Shown here piece by piece: positions 1 through 8,619 of a stretch of 62,604 nt of DNA (its first letter is position 1; the number at the start of each line of letters is the position of its first letter). The notes beneath the pieces are model-generated. The model did not search any database. It saw nothing but the letters and a program-made list of their open reading frames with translations, and was not told where the DNA came from. Both the position numbers and the translations under genes were made by a program. Where the stretch lies: positions 1-62,604 of the forward strand of contig CAZKFA010000004.1 in NCBI GenBank assembly GCA_964551925.1, written 5' to 3'. Origin of the DNA: CAZKFA01 sp964551925. Lineage in GTDB: Bacteria > Cyanobacteriota > Vampirovibrionia > LMEP-6097.

Positions 1-13
1 CTCGCAATTGTGA

Positions 14-19
14 TAAAAT
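14..19 (+). promoter_or_regulatory. -10 box of the gene at 27
   Basis: TAAAAT preceded by TGA (extended -10), ending 7 nt before ATG 27. Predicts a leaderless transcript. Confidence 0.55.
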
Positions 20-26
20 TATAAAT

Positions 27-590
27 ATGAGTAATACGAGTATCAATGTTGCTGCTCGGACCTACGGCGACGTCTTAAAAGGTCTGATCACATTATCTAG
101 AGAGCCTATAGAGCCTGCAACTGTCTCTGTGGCAGAAGAAGCTAGAGACATGCTCCGTCAATTATCAGAGGACCAAATTCCTAGATTGTTTCAATGGCTT
201 AGTAGAATAGGAGAATTAGTTAAACCTACTTCATTATTAAGCACGGCTCCCAAACCCGTAATAGCGTCCAAAGTTAGCACAGCTCCAGCACTCAACTTAA
301 CTGATATAGAAAATGCCACGTTTATTTTTACGAAAGCAACTTCTTTGGATGATCTAAAGTTTTCGGCTTGCAACGCAAACTTAGTACTTAGTGATGGTCA
401 AGAAATACCAGTCAAACTCATGTTTAATTACGACTCTAATCCCAATCCAAGGTTTGAAAATATAGAAAAACTTATAATTGTACCTGTAAATCGCAGTCAA
501 TTACAGTCCCTTACTATCAGTGGACAAATGAATGTTAGTAGGATTACAAATCAAAGTTTGCGAGAATTATTCAGTAAGCTTAATCCTTAA
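27..590 (+). CDS. hypothetical protein, unrecognised
   Basis: I do not recognise this 187-residue protein. It has no signal peptide and no membrane segment. The first ~65 residues look helical, a short Ser/Thr/Ala/Pro-rich stretch follows (about 67-90), and the C-terminal half has the alternating hydrophobic pattern of a beta-rich domain. The start at ATG 27 is supported by an extended -10 box (TGA then TAAAAT at 14-19) ending 7 nt upstream, which would give a leaderless mRNA. The next gene has its own -10 box, so this looks like a single-gene unit. No function is proposed. Confidence 0.7.
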   Translation: MSNTSINVAARTYGDVLKGLITLSREPIEPATVSVAEEARDMLRQLSEDQIPRLFQWLSRIGELVKPTSLLSTAPKPVIASKVSTAPALNLTDIENATFIFTKATSLDDLKFSACNANLVLSDGQEIPVKLMFNYDSNPNPRFENIEKLIIVPVNRSQLQSLTISGQMNVSRITNQSLRELFSKLNP

Positions 591-618
591 ACAGCAGTTT
601 AATTTTCTTAGCTAATGC

Positions 619-624
619 TAGAAT
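619..624 (+). promoter_or_regulatory. -10 box of the lipoprotein gene
   Basis: TAGAAT preceded by TGC, ending 8 nt before ATG 633; no Shine-Dalgarno. Confidence 0.6.
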
Positions 625-632
625 GAATAACC

Positions 633-1205
633 ATGCGTATTCTAGCTTTAACCCTTGCTCTGTTACTAAGCTCTTGTAGCCAACCGAATAATAAAACTAA
701 TCGAAGCTGCCCTTTGCATAGTTACGACAATAGTAAATTACTAGATGGAACTTTATCATATGAAGCTCCTAGCGCTTGGCAAGCAACCACAGCAACTAAT
801 TCAATGCGCCTTGCTGAATATATAATAGATGCTGAGAATGATCTTCGATTGGCAGTATATTTATTTCCCGGCATCAGACAAAGCGTCCATGCTAACACCA
901 CAAGATGGAAGCAACAGTTTCAAGATGATGATAAACGAGTCTTGATTGAAAATAAACAATTTAATCTAGCTAAACTACCTGTTACTGTGTATCACATCAC
1001 TGGTAATTATAAGGAGCTGAGTGATCCAATGGATCCGCAGTCCAAAGTTACTATACGTGAAGACTACGCCTTAATGGCAGCAATTGTAGAACTCAAAGAA
1101 GGTTCTTGGTTCTTTAAGATGATTGGACCTCGTGAGAATATCGCTCAACAAAGAGCCAATCTTGATAAACTAATTTATTCATTCAAAAGGATCAAGAAAC
1201 ACTAA
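633..1205 (+). CDS. putative lipoprotein, unknown function
   Basis: A 190-residue exported protein. The N-terminus is a short lipoprotein signal (MRILALTLALLLSSC): one Arg, a Leu-rich core and a lipobox ending at Cys15, so it should be lipidated by Lgt, which is also encoded in this window. The mature part is one soluble domain containing GTLSYEAP near residue 40 and a C-terminal FFKMIGP...LIYSFK segment, a pattern I associate with small envelope proteins of unknown function. The start is set by TAGAAT at 619-624, 8 nt upstream and preceded by TGC. Its stop overlaps the next start by one base (TAATG), so the cupin gene is probably co-translated. Confidence 0.75.
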   Translation: MRILALTLALLLSSCSQPNNKTNRSCPLHSYDNSKLLDGTLSYEAPSAWQATTATNSMRLAEYIIDAENDLRLAVYLFPGIRQSVHANTTRWKQQFQDDDKRVLIENKQFNLAKLPVTVYHITGNYKELSDPMDPQSKVTIREDYALMAAIVELKEGSWFFKMIGPRENIAQQRANLDKLIYSFKRIKKH

Positions 1206-1567
1206 TGTCACAACAAGCTCTTTACAAAATACACCAGGCTCCTTGGGGAACCTGGCAAATCTTAGAAGATGATCCTAATTTCAAGGTCAAAAAGATCATC
1301 ATGAAACCAGGTCATAGACTGAGTTACCAAAAGCATAAACTGCGCGAGGAAAATTGGTTTATAGTACAAGGCGAAGCCCTAGTTACTCGTGATGATGTTG
1401 ATCATATACTGAAAGAAGGCGAGTTTATTCATATACCCTTTGAAGCAAAGCACCGAATAGCTAATAACCATGAAGCTCTAGATTTGATTTTTATAGAAAT
1501 TCAACGTGGTAGCTATTTTGGCGAAGACGATATAGTACGCTTCTCTGATGATTACGGACGAAATTAG
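1205..1567 (+). CDS. cupin protein, mannose-6-phosphate isomerase type II-like
   Basis: A 120-residue single-domain cupin resembling the C-terminal phosphomannose isomerase domain of bifunctional ManC/AlgA enzymes. The typical series is visible: PWGTWQIL at the N-terminus, KPGHRLSYQKHKLREENWFIVQGEA (residues ~36-60) with the metal-binding His and Glu pattern, then GEFIHIPFEAKHRIAN. The stand-alone form lacks the guanylyltransferase half. It probably interconverts mannose-6-P and fructose-6-P or isomerises a related sugar phosphate, but small cupins of this type are often functionally uncharacterised. It is coupled to the upstream lipoprotein gene by a TAATG overlap. Confidence 0.75.
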   Translation: MSQQALYKIHQAPWGTWQILEDDPNFKVKKIIMKPGHRLSYQKHKLREENWFIVQGEALVTRDDVDHILKEGEFIHIPFEAKHRIANNHEALDLIFIEIQRGSYFGEDDIVRFSDDYGRN

Positions 1568-1602
1568 ATATGTCTAAATATTATGAACAACAAGCCTAAT
1601 GC

Positions 1603-1608
1603 TACAAT
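1603..1608 (+). promoter_or_regulatory. -10 box of rmuC
   Basis: TACAAT preceded by TGC, ending 9 nt before ATG 1618; no Shine-Dalgarno. Confidence 0.6.
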
Positions 1609-1617
1609 TAAAAGCAT

Positions 1618-2901
1618 ATGTTGCTTATAACTCTCTCCACAATTAGCCTTGTTCTATTAGTCATAGTTATTCTCAAGACCAATAAACTCAACTCACTAGA
1701 AGAGAGAATAGCTACTTTAAGTACCAAGCAAGAAGCTTTAATTAGTTTAGAAGAGAAATCAGAGCGTACCGCTAGAGAGGAATTCGCGCGCAATCGAGAA
1801 GAATTGGGAGTCGCCCTAAAAAACTCCAGTGAATTGATTTCTACTCATATGCGCGACTTATCAAAATTACAAAACGACCAGCTTAATTCTTTTGGACAAC
1901 GCCTCAAAGAATTTGGTGAAGCTAATCGTCAAGATCTCACGCAGATGCGCCAAGTGATTGAGACCAATATCAAAGCACTGCAAGAAGACAACAATAAGAA
2001 ACTTGAAGAGATGAGAGTCACTGTCGATGAAAAACTCCAAAGCACCTTAGAGAAACGTTTAAGCGATTCTTTCAAACAAGTAAGCGAAAGACTGGAACAA
2101 GTACATAAAGGACTCGGTGAAATGCAATCACTTGCTACTGGGGTTGGTGATCTCAAAAAAGTTCTAACCAATGTTAAAAGTCGCGGCACTTGGGGTGAAA
2201 TCCAGTTAGGTAGCCTCTTAGAACAAATCCTCAGCCCAGAGCAATACTCTAGCAATGTAACCACGAAACCAAATAGTGGCGGACAAGTAGAGTTTGCAAT
2301 TAAGCTACCGGGAGAAAAAGGCTCTAAGGAACCTGTCTGGTTGCCGATAGATTCAAAATTCCCAATGGAAGACTACAATAGACTCATTGATGCCCAAGAA
2401 GATGGTAATGCTGAGCTTAGAGACCAAGCCATTAAGCAACTTGAAGCCCAGATCAAACTTGAAGCAAAGAAAATCAAAGAAAAATATATCAACCCACCAC
2501 AAACTACGGATTTTGCTTTGATGTTTCTACCAATAGAAGGTCTATATGCTGAAGTTATTCGTAAACCAGATTTGGTAGAGCAATTACAGCGCGAACATAG
2601 AGTGACCATAGTCGGTCCAACAACATTAGGAGCGCTACTAAACGCTCTACAAATGGGTTTCAGAACACTAACTATTCAAGAGCACTCTAGTAAAGTTTGG
2701 CAATATTTACATGAGATCAGAAATCATTTTGGTAAATTTGGCGACCTATTAGACAAGGCTCAAGAAAGAGTACAGCAGGCTAGCAAAGAGATAGAAAGCG
2801 CTAGCACTAGATCCCGTACAATCGAAAATAAACTCAAGAAAGTACAAGAATTGTCAAATGGCGAGTCCGAAGATAACCTGCTTGCTTTCCAAAATAATTA
2901 A
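1618..2901 (+). CDS. rmuC: RmuC family DNA recombination protein
   Basis: A 427-residue RmuC protein. An N-terminal hydrophobic segment (~1-20) could anchor it in the membrane, followed by a long coiled coil (~25-175) and the nuclease-like RmuC domain (~180-400) with SRGTWGEIQLGSLLEQIL, LPIDSKFPMEDY and FLPIEGLYAEV. RmuC limits inversions and rearrangements at short inverted repeats; the domain belongs to the restriction-endonuclease-like fold. The start at ATG 1618 sits 9 nt after TACAAT 1603-1608 with an upstream TGC, so a leaderless message is likely. The 3' end overlaps the convergent folK-rimI gene by 4 nt. Confidence 0.93.
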   Translation: MLLITLSTISLVLLVIVILKTNKLNSLEERIATLSTKQEALISLEEKSERTAREEFARNREELGVALKNSSELISTHMRDLSKLQNDQLNSFGQRLKEFGEANRQDLTQMRQVIETNIKALQEDNNKKLEEMRVTVDEKLQSTLEKRLSDSFKQVSERLEQVHKGLGEMQSLATGVGDLKKVLTNVKSRGTWGEIQLGSLLEQILSPEQYSSNVTTKPNSGGQVEFAIKLPGEKGSKEPVWLPIDSKFPMEDYNRLIDAQEDGNAELRDQAIKQLEAQIKLEAKKIKEKYINPPQTTDFALMFLPIEGLYAEVIRKPDLVEQLQREHRVTIVGPTTLGALLNALQMGFRTLTIQEHSSKVWQYLHEIRNHFGKFGDLLDKAQERVQQASKEIESASTRSRTIENKLKKVQELSNGESEDNLLAFQNN

Positions 2902-3869
2902 GTGATCTGTAAAATCTGGTTCAAAAATAAATCTTGAAACTTAGGCTCTTGAATATTCTCAGTCCATAATATGAGAGCAGACTCACCATTATCTTCATAG
3001 TATTTTTTGCGGATACCTTGATGCTGGAAATGATATTTGCCATATAAACCTTGAGCAGCAATATTGCTCAAACGCACTTCTAGACTAATAGATGCAATGT
3101 TATTCTGAATGGCTTTGTTAATTAATTGAATCAAGAGCAGCTCAGCAAATCCACGTCGTTGAAACTTAGGATCAGTTGCAAGAGTCATAATATGCATCTC
3201 ATCAATAATCATCCAAGCTCCAATATAAGCAACGACTTGTTTATCTAGTTCAAGTACAAAATAAATCGCAGTAAGGTTCGCTAGTTCCTGCACAAAAATC
3301 TCTCTAGTCCAATGCTTATCTCCAAATACCTGCCTATCAATAATCATCACTTGATCTAAATCACCAAGATACATAGGTCTTAGGATCAGCCCAGTATGCT
3401 TTCTTAGAACATTCTTAGCTGCTTGATCTAAGAGTCCGTGATTAGGACGCAATGATGCTAATGGCTTCATGACAAAGTCTCTATCAGCCATACGGGGGTG
3501 TGGTATTTGTAAATCACCTTCATTAATCACTAAATCCCCATAAAGCAAAATATCTATATCTAGTTTTCGAGCTTTCTTACGCCCTCTGCCAATACGCTCA
3601 GGATCAACAGCATTCTCCACAGCCTGTATCAAAGCTAATAGTTCTTGAGGATTCAAACTAGTATGAATCTTGACCACACCATTGAGAAAATTTTGTGGTC
3701 CTGCCTCTTCAATAGCAGGATTCTCCATCCATTCAGAAACAGCTAGAATCTTAATAGCAGCATGTTCACGAAATATATCTATAGCTTGCTGCAAATTAAG
3801 CAGCCTATCATCCAGATTAGAACCTAATCCCAAATACGCAATATGCTTAGTAGTATGATTATCATGCAT
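2898..3869 (-). CDS. folK: fusion of HPPK (FolK) and GNAT acetyltransferase (RimI-like)
   Basis: A 323-residue two-domain protein. Residues ~9-155 are 6-hydroxymethyl-7,8-dihydropterin pyrophosphokinase (folate synthesis): YLGLGSNL, NPAIEEAGPQNFLNGVV, the RKLDIDILLYG motif (~101-111) with the Mg-binding Asp pair, and IPHPRMADRDFVMKPL. Residues ~161-305 are a GNAT acetyltransferase of RimI type, with the acetyl-CoA loop QRRGFAELL (~238-246) and the C-terminal NIAAQGLYGKYHF segment typical of ribosomal-protein N-acetyltransferases. The two activities are metabolically unrelated. The gene is divergent from the prepilin peptidase gene; I see no clear -10 box at the usual distance. Confidence 0.9.
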   Translation of the reverse strand: MHDNHTTKHIAYLGLGSNLDDRLLNLQQAIDIFREHAAIKILAVSEWMENPAIEEAGPQNFLNGVVKIHTSLNPQELLALIQAVENAVDPERIGRGRKKARKLDIDILLYGDLVINEGDLQIPHPRMADRDFVMKPLASLRPNHGLLDQAAKNVLRKHTGLILRPMYLGDLDQVMIIDRQVFGDKHWTREIFVQELANLTAIYFVLELDKQVVAYIGAWMIIDEMHIMTLATDPKFQRRGFAELLLIQLINKAIQNNIASISLEVRLSNIAAQGLYGKYHFQHQGIRKKYYEDNGESALILWTENIQEPKFQDLFLNQILQIT

Positions 3870-3907
3870 TATAATAATTACAGGTCTTAATTATAGGCCA
3901 AAAGAGT

Positions 3908-4966
3908 ATGGAAAATATTTACCAAATATCCCTATTAATTCTGGCTCTTTTGTTTGGCAGCTTTACTAATGTTCTAATACATCGCATACCTCGCAAAGTC
4001 TCAGTTATTGAGCCAGGTTCAAGATGTCCTCACTGCTATCATCCATTACGTTTTTGGGAGAATATACCAATAATTAGCTATATATTACTCTGGGGTAAAT
4101 GTAGTCAATGCCACAATGCAATAGGCATACAATATCCAATAGTAGAGATTGCCATAATGCTCATTGCAGCTCCATTTACTTATGAACCAATACATCTTGC
4201 TTACTACATTTTCTTATTAATCATAATTTCGATAACGGTAGCCTTAGGAGTTATTGATTACTATCATCAAGAATTGCCTCTTAAATTAAGCTATGCCTTA
4301 ATTACACTGGCTCTAATATTTCAAACAATCTATTGCAATCACGAATATAGACCACTAGAGAGTTTCAACCAATTGCCACAACCTCTTGCTTATCTCTGTA
4401 CTGGCTTAGTTTTCTTAGGAATTGCTTTTTTCTTTTTGGATTCATTTACGCACTTTACCAACAAAATCTATTTCAGAGAACAGGCTCTAAAAGTCTCTCC
4501 TATTGCATTAGGTTTAAGAATAAATTTCTTACATAAATATATTGATTGGGTTTATCTAAGTATTTATGGACTACTTGCCTATTCTATGTTGCAAGAACCA
4601 TCTTCTATCAATTATATTTTTCTTGTTATTGGTGCTTCATATTTCGGACATGAAGTATTAACCGATTTCTTCTTTCAATCCTCGGACTCAAAACAAGATT
4701 TAAACAGTGAAACTCACTATAAAACAATTTTTGGCGGTGGAGATACCGCAATGTTTGCCTATATTGCGGTCTTTATGGGTATCAAAAAGGCCTTCCTCAT
4801 ACTATTATCTTCTTTCTATATAGCTTTTATTGTCTTAATAATTAAAAAAATCTACCGTGTACTTAAAAATAACACTCAATCTACATCCCAAAAACCTAAT
4901 GAGTACATAGCTCTAGGTCCAGCGTTGGCTATTGCTTTTATTACTGCTATGATGTTTTTTAGATAG
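3908..4966 (+). CDS. pilD: type IV prepilin peptidase (PilD/GspO type)
   Basis: A 352-residue multipass membrane peptidase/methylase that cleaves prepilin leaders and N-methylates the new N-terminus. Visible features: GSFTNVLIHR at 17-26, two CxxC pairs (C40/C43 and C65/C68) of the N-methylation domain, and the two catalytic aspartates D117 (GVIDYYHQELP) and D279 (GGGDTAMFA). It is longer than the usual 250-290 residues; the extra sequence lies between the two aspartates and before the C-terminus. It is the first gene of a run of five genes with 0-12 nt gaps, so it sets the operon's theme as type IV pilus or pseudopilus assembly. Confidence 0.9.
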   Translation: MENIYQISLLILALLFGSFTNVLIHRIPRKVSVIEPGSRCPHCYHPLRFWENIPIISYILLWGKCSQCHNAIGIQYPIVEIAIMLIAAPFTYEPIHLAYYIFLLIIISITVALGVIDYYHQELPLKLSYALITLALIFQTIYCNHEYRPLESFNQLPQPLAYLCTGLVFLGIAFFFLDSFTHFTNKIYFREQALKVSPIALGLRINFLHKYIDWVYLSIYGLLAYSMLQEPSSINYIFLVIGASYFGHEVLTDFFFQSSDSKQDLNSETHYKTIFGGGDTAMFAYIAVFMGIKKAFLILLSSFYIAFIVLIIKKIYRVLKNNTQSTSQKPNEYIALGPALAIAFITAMMFFR

Positions 4967-4968
4967 AT

Positions 4969-6315
4969 ATGGTAAATAATAATATTTTGATAGTTGATAT
5001 TAGCGAGGAGTTCGTTACGCTAAATTTCAATGGCGATACTTACATATCTGAAATTAGTGCTACATCCTTTATTGGCAATACCACTGAAGCTACTAAAATT
5101 CTGTCTCAAGAAATAAAGAATAAAGCTGCTCAAGCTAAAGAAGTTATTTTCACCCTACCTATATGTTACTTGAATCATCAAATTGTTACTTTACCTGACA
5201 ATGTAAATCACAAAGAACAGATGGTCTTTTTAGGACTAGAACTCAATCGGGGCTTGATGGGTAAACAATTCAACATCAAAAAACTAACAGTAACCAAACG
5301 TAATGATAATGGGCAGGAACTTTGTGATCATTTATTGACAGCTGCCAAACCACAAGTCTTGAGTAAATTAGAGAGTTTTGCTAAGGTTCTTGGAATCACA
5401 ATTAAAGCAGTTATTCCTAGTCTTTATCTCTTAGACGTAGATAACATCAACGAATTAAGAGCTTCAGTCTGGGCTGGTGAAAGTAAAACCGAAATCGTTA
5501 TTTGGGGTAAGAATGAAGCTCTATCACTAGGTTCGATACCGAATAGTGGAGATCAGATTGGAGATATAAATCGCTTTATAATAAATTATTTTGATCATGT
5601 CGATAATCTCAATTTATCAATGGTTTACCTTTTTGGCCCAAGAATGAAAGACTCCGCTTTTGGCTTCGGACTAACCTATCCTCACCAGATTCTAGAGAAC
5701 CCAGCTAAATATCTACAAGATCATTTACATCGTGCCGTTGAATTTACAGCTCTGGATGTTACCAAGACACAAAACATACCAAGACCACCATTAGCTCTCA
5801 CTCCACGAAATTTAGTCTTTCTAGGATCAGCAGTAGCAGTAGCTTTGATGGTATTTTTAACTGGTTTCAATCAAGCTTATAACTTACGGAATAGATCTGA
5901 ATTAAACAAACTAAGAGAACAAGTTATCAAAGTCAAAAAACTTAATAATCAATATCAACAGCTTGAAAAAGAAAAAATTCAATTGACTACAGAGAAGAAT
6001 TTCTATCTTGATATCACTCGCCGCAGAACCCCTTGGGAATTAATCTTTAACGATATTAGCGCTCTAACACCAAAGGATCTATGGTTCGAAAGGGTCAATG
6101 GTTCGAAAAATAAAATTATTATTCTTGGTAAAGCCAAAAATATTGATGATGTCTCCGCTTTATCGATCAATCTCAATGCTAATTCTAAATATCTTGAAAA
6201 TGTATTAATCTTAGGTACTCGAGATTATGATGAAGATGGCAACACTTACAATGAGTTCCAGATGTCTTGTAAACTCAAATCACCAACTGGGCAATTATTG
6301 AGCACAAGCAATTAA
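4969..6315 (+). CDS. PilM-PilN fusion, type IV pilus inner-membrane assembly protein
   Basis: A 448-residue protein that appears to join the pilus alignment proteins PilM and PilN, an organisation like GspL of type II secretion. Residues 1-~250 resemble a divergent cytoplasmic actin-like (PilM/GspL-N) domain, with a phosphate-loop-like N-terminus (ILIVDISEEFV) but no well-kept ATPase motifs. A membrane segment spans ~282-300, a coiled coil spans ~305-346, and residues ~350-448 match a PilN domain (WELIFNDISALTPKDLWFE; DDVSALSINLN). It starts 2 nt after pilD. No separate pilN, pilO or pilQ follows; glycosyltransferases do. Confidence 0.75.
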   Translation: MVNNNILIVDISEEFVTLNFNGDTYISEISATSFIGNTTEATKILSQEIKNKAAQAKEVIFTLPICYLNHQIVTLPDNVNHKEQMVFLGLELNRGLMGKQFNIKKLTVTKRNDNGQELCDHLLTAAKPQVLSKLESFAKVLGITIKAVIPSLYLLDVDNINELRASVWAGESKTEIVIWGKNEALSLGSIPNSGDQIGDINRFIINYFDHVDNLNLSMVYLFGPRMKDSAFGFGLTYPHQILENPAKYLQDHLHRAVEFTALDVTKTQNIPRPPLALTPRNLVFLGSAVAVALMVFLTGFNQAYNLRNRSELNKLREQVIKVKKLNNQYQQLEKEKIQLTTEKNFYLDITRRRTPWELIFNDISALTPKDLWFERVNGSKNKIIILGKAKNIDDVSALSINLNANSKYLENVLILGTRDYDEDGNTYNEFQMSCKLKSPTGQLLSTSN

Positions 6316-6327
6316 CGGCGATTATTT

Positions 6328-7044
6328 ATGAAACTTTCGATAATTATACCAGTCTACAACGAAGAAAAAACAATACTCAAAATTTTAGAGCGTATTCGTT
6401 CTATCGAACTTACTCGTGGTGTAACTAAAGAAATTATTCTTATTGATGATTGTTCTAAAGACAGAAGTATTGAATTAATACAAACCTATATCAAGCAAAA
6501 CTCTAATGCCAGCTCTGAATTTAAACTCATACAACACACCAAGAATTCTGGTAAAGGGGCTGCTCTACGCAATGGCTTCAAAAGTGCTAGTGGTGATTTC
6601 CTAATAATTCAAGATGCTGACTTAGAATATGATCCGATAGAATACAATCAGCTACTGGCTCCTATATTAGATGGTTATGCTGATGTTGTTTATGGCTCAA
6701 GATTTATTGGCAGCAAACCACACCGAGTTTTAAATTTCCATCATTATCTTGGCAACAAGTTTCTAACCTTTCTTTCTAATGTTTGCAACAATCTCAACTT
6801 AACTGATATGGAAACTTGTTATAAATTATTCAAAATCGATATCATCAAGCAAATTGACCTACAGGAAAATCGTTTTGGTATAGAACCAGAACTAACAGCG
6901 AAGATCGCCAAAATCCCGGGAATTCGAATCTACGAGTGTGGCATAGCCTACTATGGCAGAACTTATGCTGAAGGTAAAAAGATAAACTGGAAAGATGGAG
7001 TCAAAGCAATCTTTTACATCTTAAAATATAGATTTTTTAATTAA
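6328..7044 (+). CDS. family 2 glycosyltransferase, polyprenyl-phosphate mannosyl/glucosyltransferase type
   Basis: A 238-residue GT2 enzyme of the dolichyl-phosphate mannose synthase type. It has the GT-A opening SIIIPVYNEEKTILKILERI, IDDCSKDRS, GKGAALRNGF, the QDADLEYDP metal-binding motif (~94-102) and the DMETCYKLFK / RFGIEPELTAK acceptor region. There are no C-terminal membrane helices. Such enzymes move a sugar from a nucleotide donor to a lipid phosphate, which then serves membrane GT-C transferases. Two candidate GT-C proteins follow directly, the first with a TAATG overlap, so this enzyme probably makes their lipid-linked donor. Confidence 0.88.
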   Translation: MKLSIIIPVYNEEKTILKILERIRSIELTRGVTKEIILIDDCSKDRSIELIQTYIKQNSNASSEFKLIQHTKNSGKGAALRNGFKSASGDFLIIQDADLEYDPIEYNQLLAPILDGYADVVYGSRFIGSKPHRVLNFHHYLGNKFLTFLSNVCNNLNLTDMETCYKLFKIDIIKQIDLQENRFGIEPELTAKIAKIPGIRIYECGIAYYGRTYAEGKKINWKDGVKAIFYILKYRFFN

Positions 7045-8618
7045 TGAAGCAAATCAACTGGAGACTAGTCAATAAGACCATCTTGCTTGGCTTAGTAGCT
7101 TATATAGTTGCCTGCTACTTCAGCTTACCAATATTATTCGTTAATCATGACCTCGGTCGTCACTTAGTAGTCGGCAAAGATCTTCTTGAATTACTAAGCA
7201 CTCACGAAGATCTGCATAATTCAGTGTTATACAAAAACTTTTTTTCTTACACTGTTCCAGAGTTCCCATACCACAATCATCATTGGTTGTTTGGGATTAT
7301 AATGTATCTAGTATTTAAGATTGCTTCCTTCAAAGGAATCTTGATATCAAGCGTTATTATCATTTCACTTGCTTTATTTTTTACCTATTTAAGATCCAAA
7401 TTGATCAATGATCGCAACACCGCTTTTCATACTCTAATCTTATTTTTACCAATATTTATGTTCAGGAGCGAGCCACGTCCAGAACTATTTAGCTATCTTT
7501 TCTTTAGCATAGAATTCTATTTACTCACCCTCTTACAACTTCATCGTATAAAGCAATGGCAAACAATATTAGTACTCATACCACTCTTCATTATATGGAT
7601 CAATACTCATGCTTACTTTCCATTTGGATTGCTATTACTCTTACTCTTCTATATCAACTATGCTCTTGTCAATAAAAAAATATGGGTCAAGAATATTTAC
7701 TTTAGCTCCCTAATTGCTGTTATTCTCAGCCTTAACTGCAATCCATTTGGCTTCATTGGACTTTTTGAACCGTTCTTTGGCTCTAATCCATACCTAATGC
7801 AGATTATAGAGAATCTGCCATTAGTCTTGATGAACATAAAATTTATATTTAATCCTTTCTATTGGTATGAAAGCTTATTAGTAATTCTAGTAACTATTAG
7901 CTTCTTTATACGACCCAAAAACAGTAAATCTCAATTCACCTTCATCAATCTAGCACTTTATGTAATTACCACTTTTGCTGCACTTAAAATCAATCGACTT
8001 ACTGTCGTTATGGCTTTTGCTCTCAATAGTATCTTTGCAGAGAACACCAATCATTGGTTTACAAACTCATCAAAACGAAAGACCATAGTAATAAATTCTA
8101 TTAGTTATACAATACTCATAAGCTTGATTGTAGTATGCCTGAACATCTTTCACTATAATTTATTTTTTGATGAAGCCGGGTTTGAGCGTAAAGTCAACAG
8201 ACCCATCGAATTCTTCAAAGCTACAAACATCAAAGGACCTATTTTTAACAATATCGACATAGGTTCATATCTGATTTTTCATTTATTCCCAGATATCAAA
8301 CCCTTTGTTGATGGGCGTCCTGAGTCTTATCCTGCAAATTTCTTTGACAATATATATCTACCAATATTCAAAGATGAAAACTCTTGGAGAAAAACAGATG
8401 ATCAGTTCAAATTCAACGTTATTTTCTTTTATCGGCTTGACATAAGTGTTGGCGCTCAAGCATTCTTAGTACGGCGCACACATGATCCAGAATGGGTTCC
8501 TGTCTACGTAGATAGCTGGACTATAATTCTAGTAAGGAACAATAAGGAAAATCAGTCCATCATTAATAAATATGCAATCCCAAGAAGATATTTTAAGTTA
8601 GGGTCAGGAGAATTTTAA
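7044..8618 (+). CDS. multipass membrane protein, GT-C glycosyltransferase-like (paralogue 1)
   Basis: A 524-residue integral membrane protein with roughly ten hydrophobic segments. The layout is that of GT-C transferases: an acidic residue in the first periplasmic loop (VNHDLGRHLV, ~32-41), HNHHWLFG (~82-89), RPELFSYLFFSIEFYLL, NCNPFGF, KINR, and a soluble C-terminal region with NNIDIGSYLIFHLFP, FVDGRPESY and DPEWVPVYVDSWTIILVRN. These motifs recur in the same order in the next gene. GT-C enzymes use polyprenyl-phosphate sugars; the preceding GT2 gene is the natural donor supplier. Sugar and acceptor are unknown; pilin is a candidate because of the operon. Confidence 0.65.
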   Translation: MKQINWRLVNKTILLGLVAYIVACYFSLPILFVNHDLGRHLVVGKDLLELLSTHEDLHNSVLYKNFFSYTVPEFPYHNHHWLFGIIMYLVFKIASFKGILISSVIIISLALFFTYLRSKLINDRNTAFHTLILFLPIFMFRSEPRPELFSYLFFSIEFYLLTLLQLHRIKQWQTILVLIPLFIIWINTHAYFPFGLLLLLLFYINYALVNKKIWVKNIYFSSLIAVILSLNCNPFGFIGLFEPFFGSNPYLMQIIENLPLVLMNIKFIFNPFYWYESLLVILVTISFFIRPKNSKSQFTFINLALYVITTFAALKINRLTVVMAFALNSIFAENTNHWFTNSSKRKTIVINSISYTILISLIVVCLNIFHYNLFFDEAGFERKVNRPIEFFKATNIKGPIFNNIDIGSYLIFHLFPDIKPFVDGRPESYPANFFDNIYLPIFKDENSWRKTDDQFKFNVIFFYRLDISVGAQAFLVRRTHDPEWVPVYVDSWTIILVRNNKENQSIINKYAIPRRYFKLGSGEF

Positions 8619-8619
8619 A

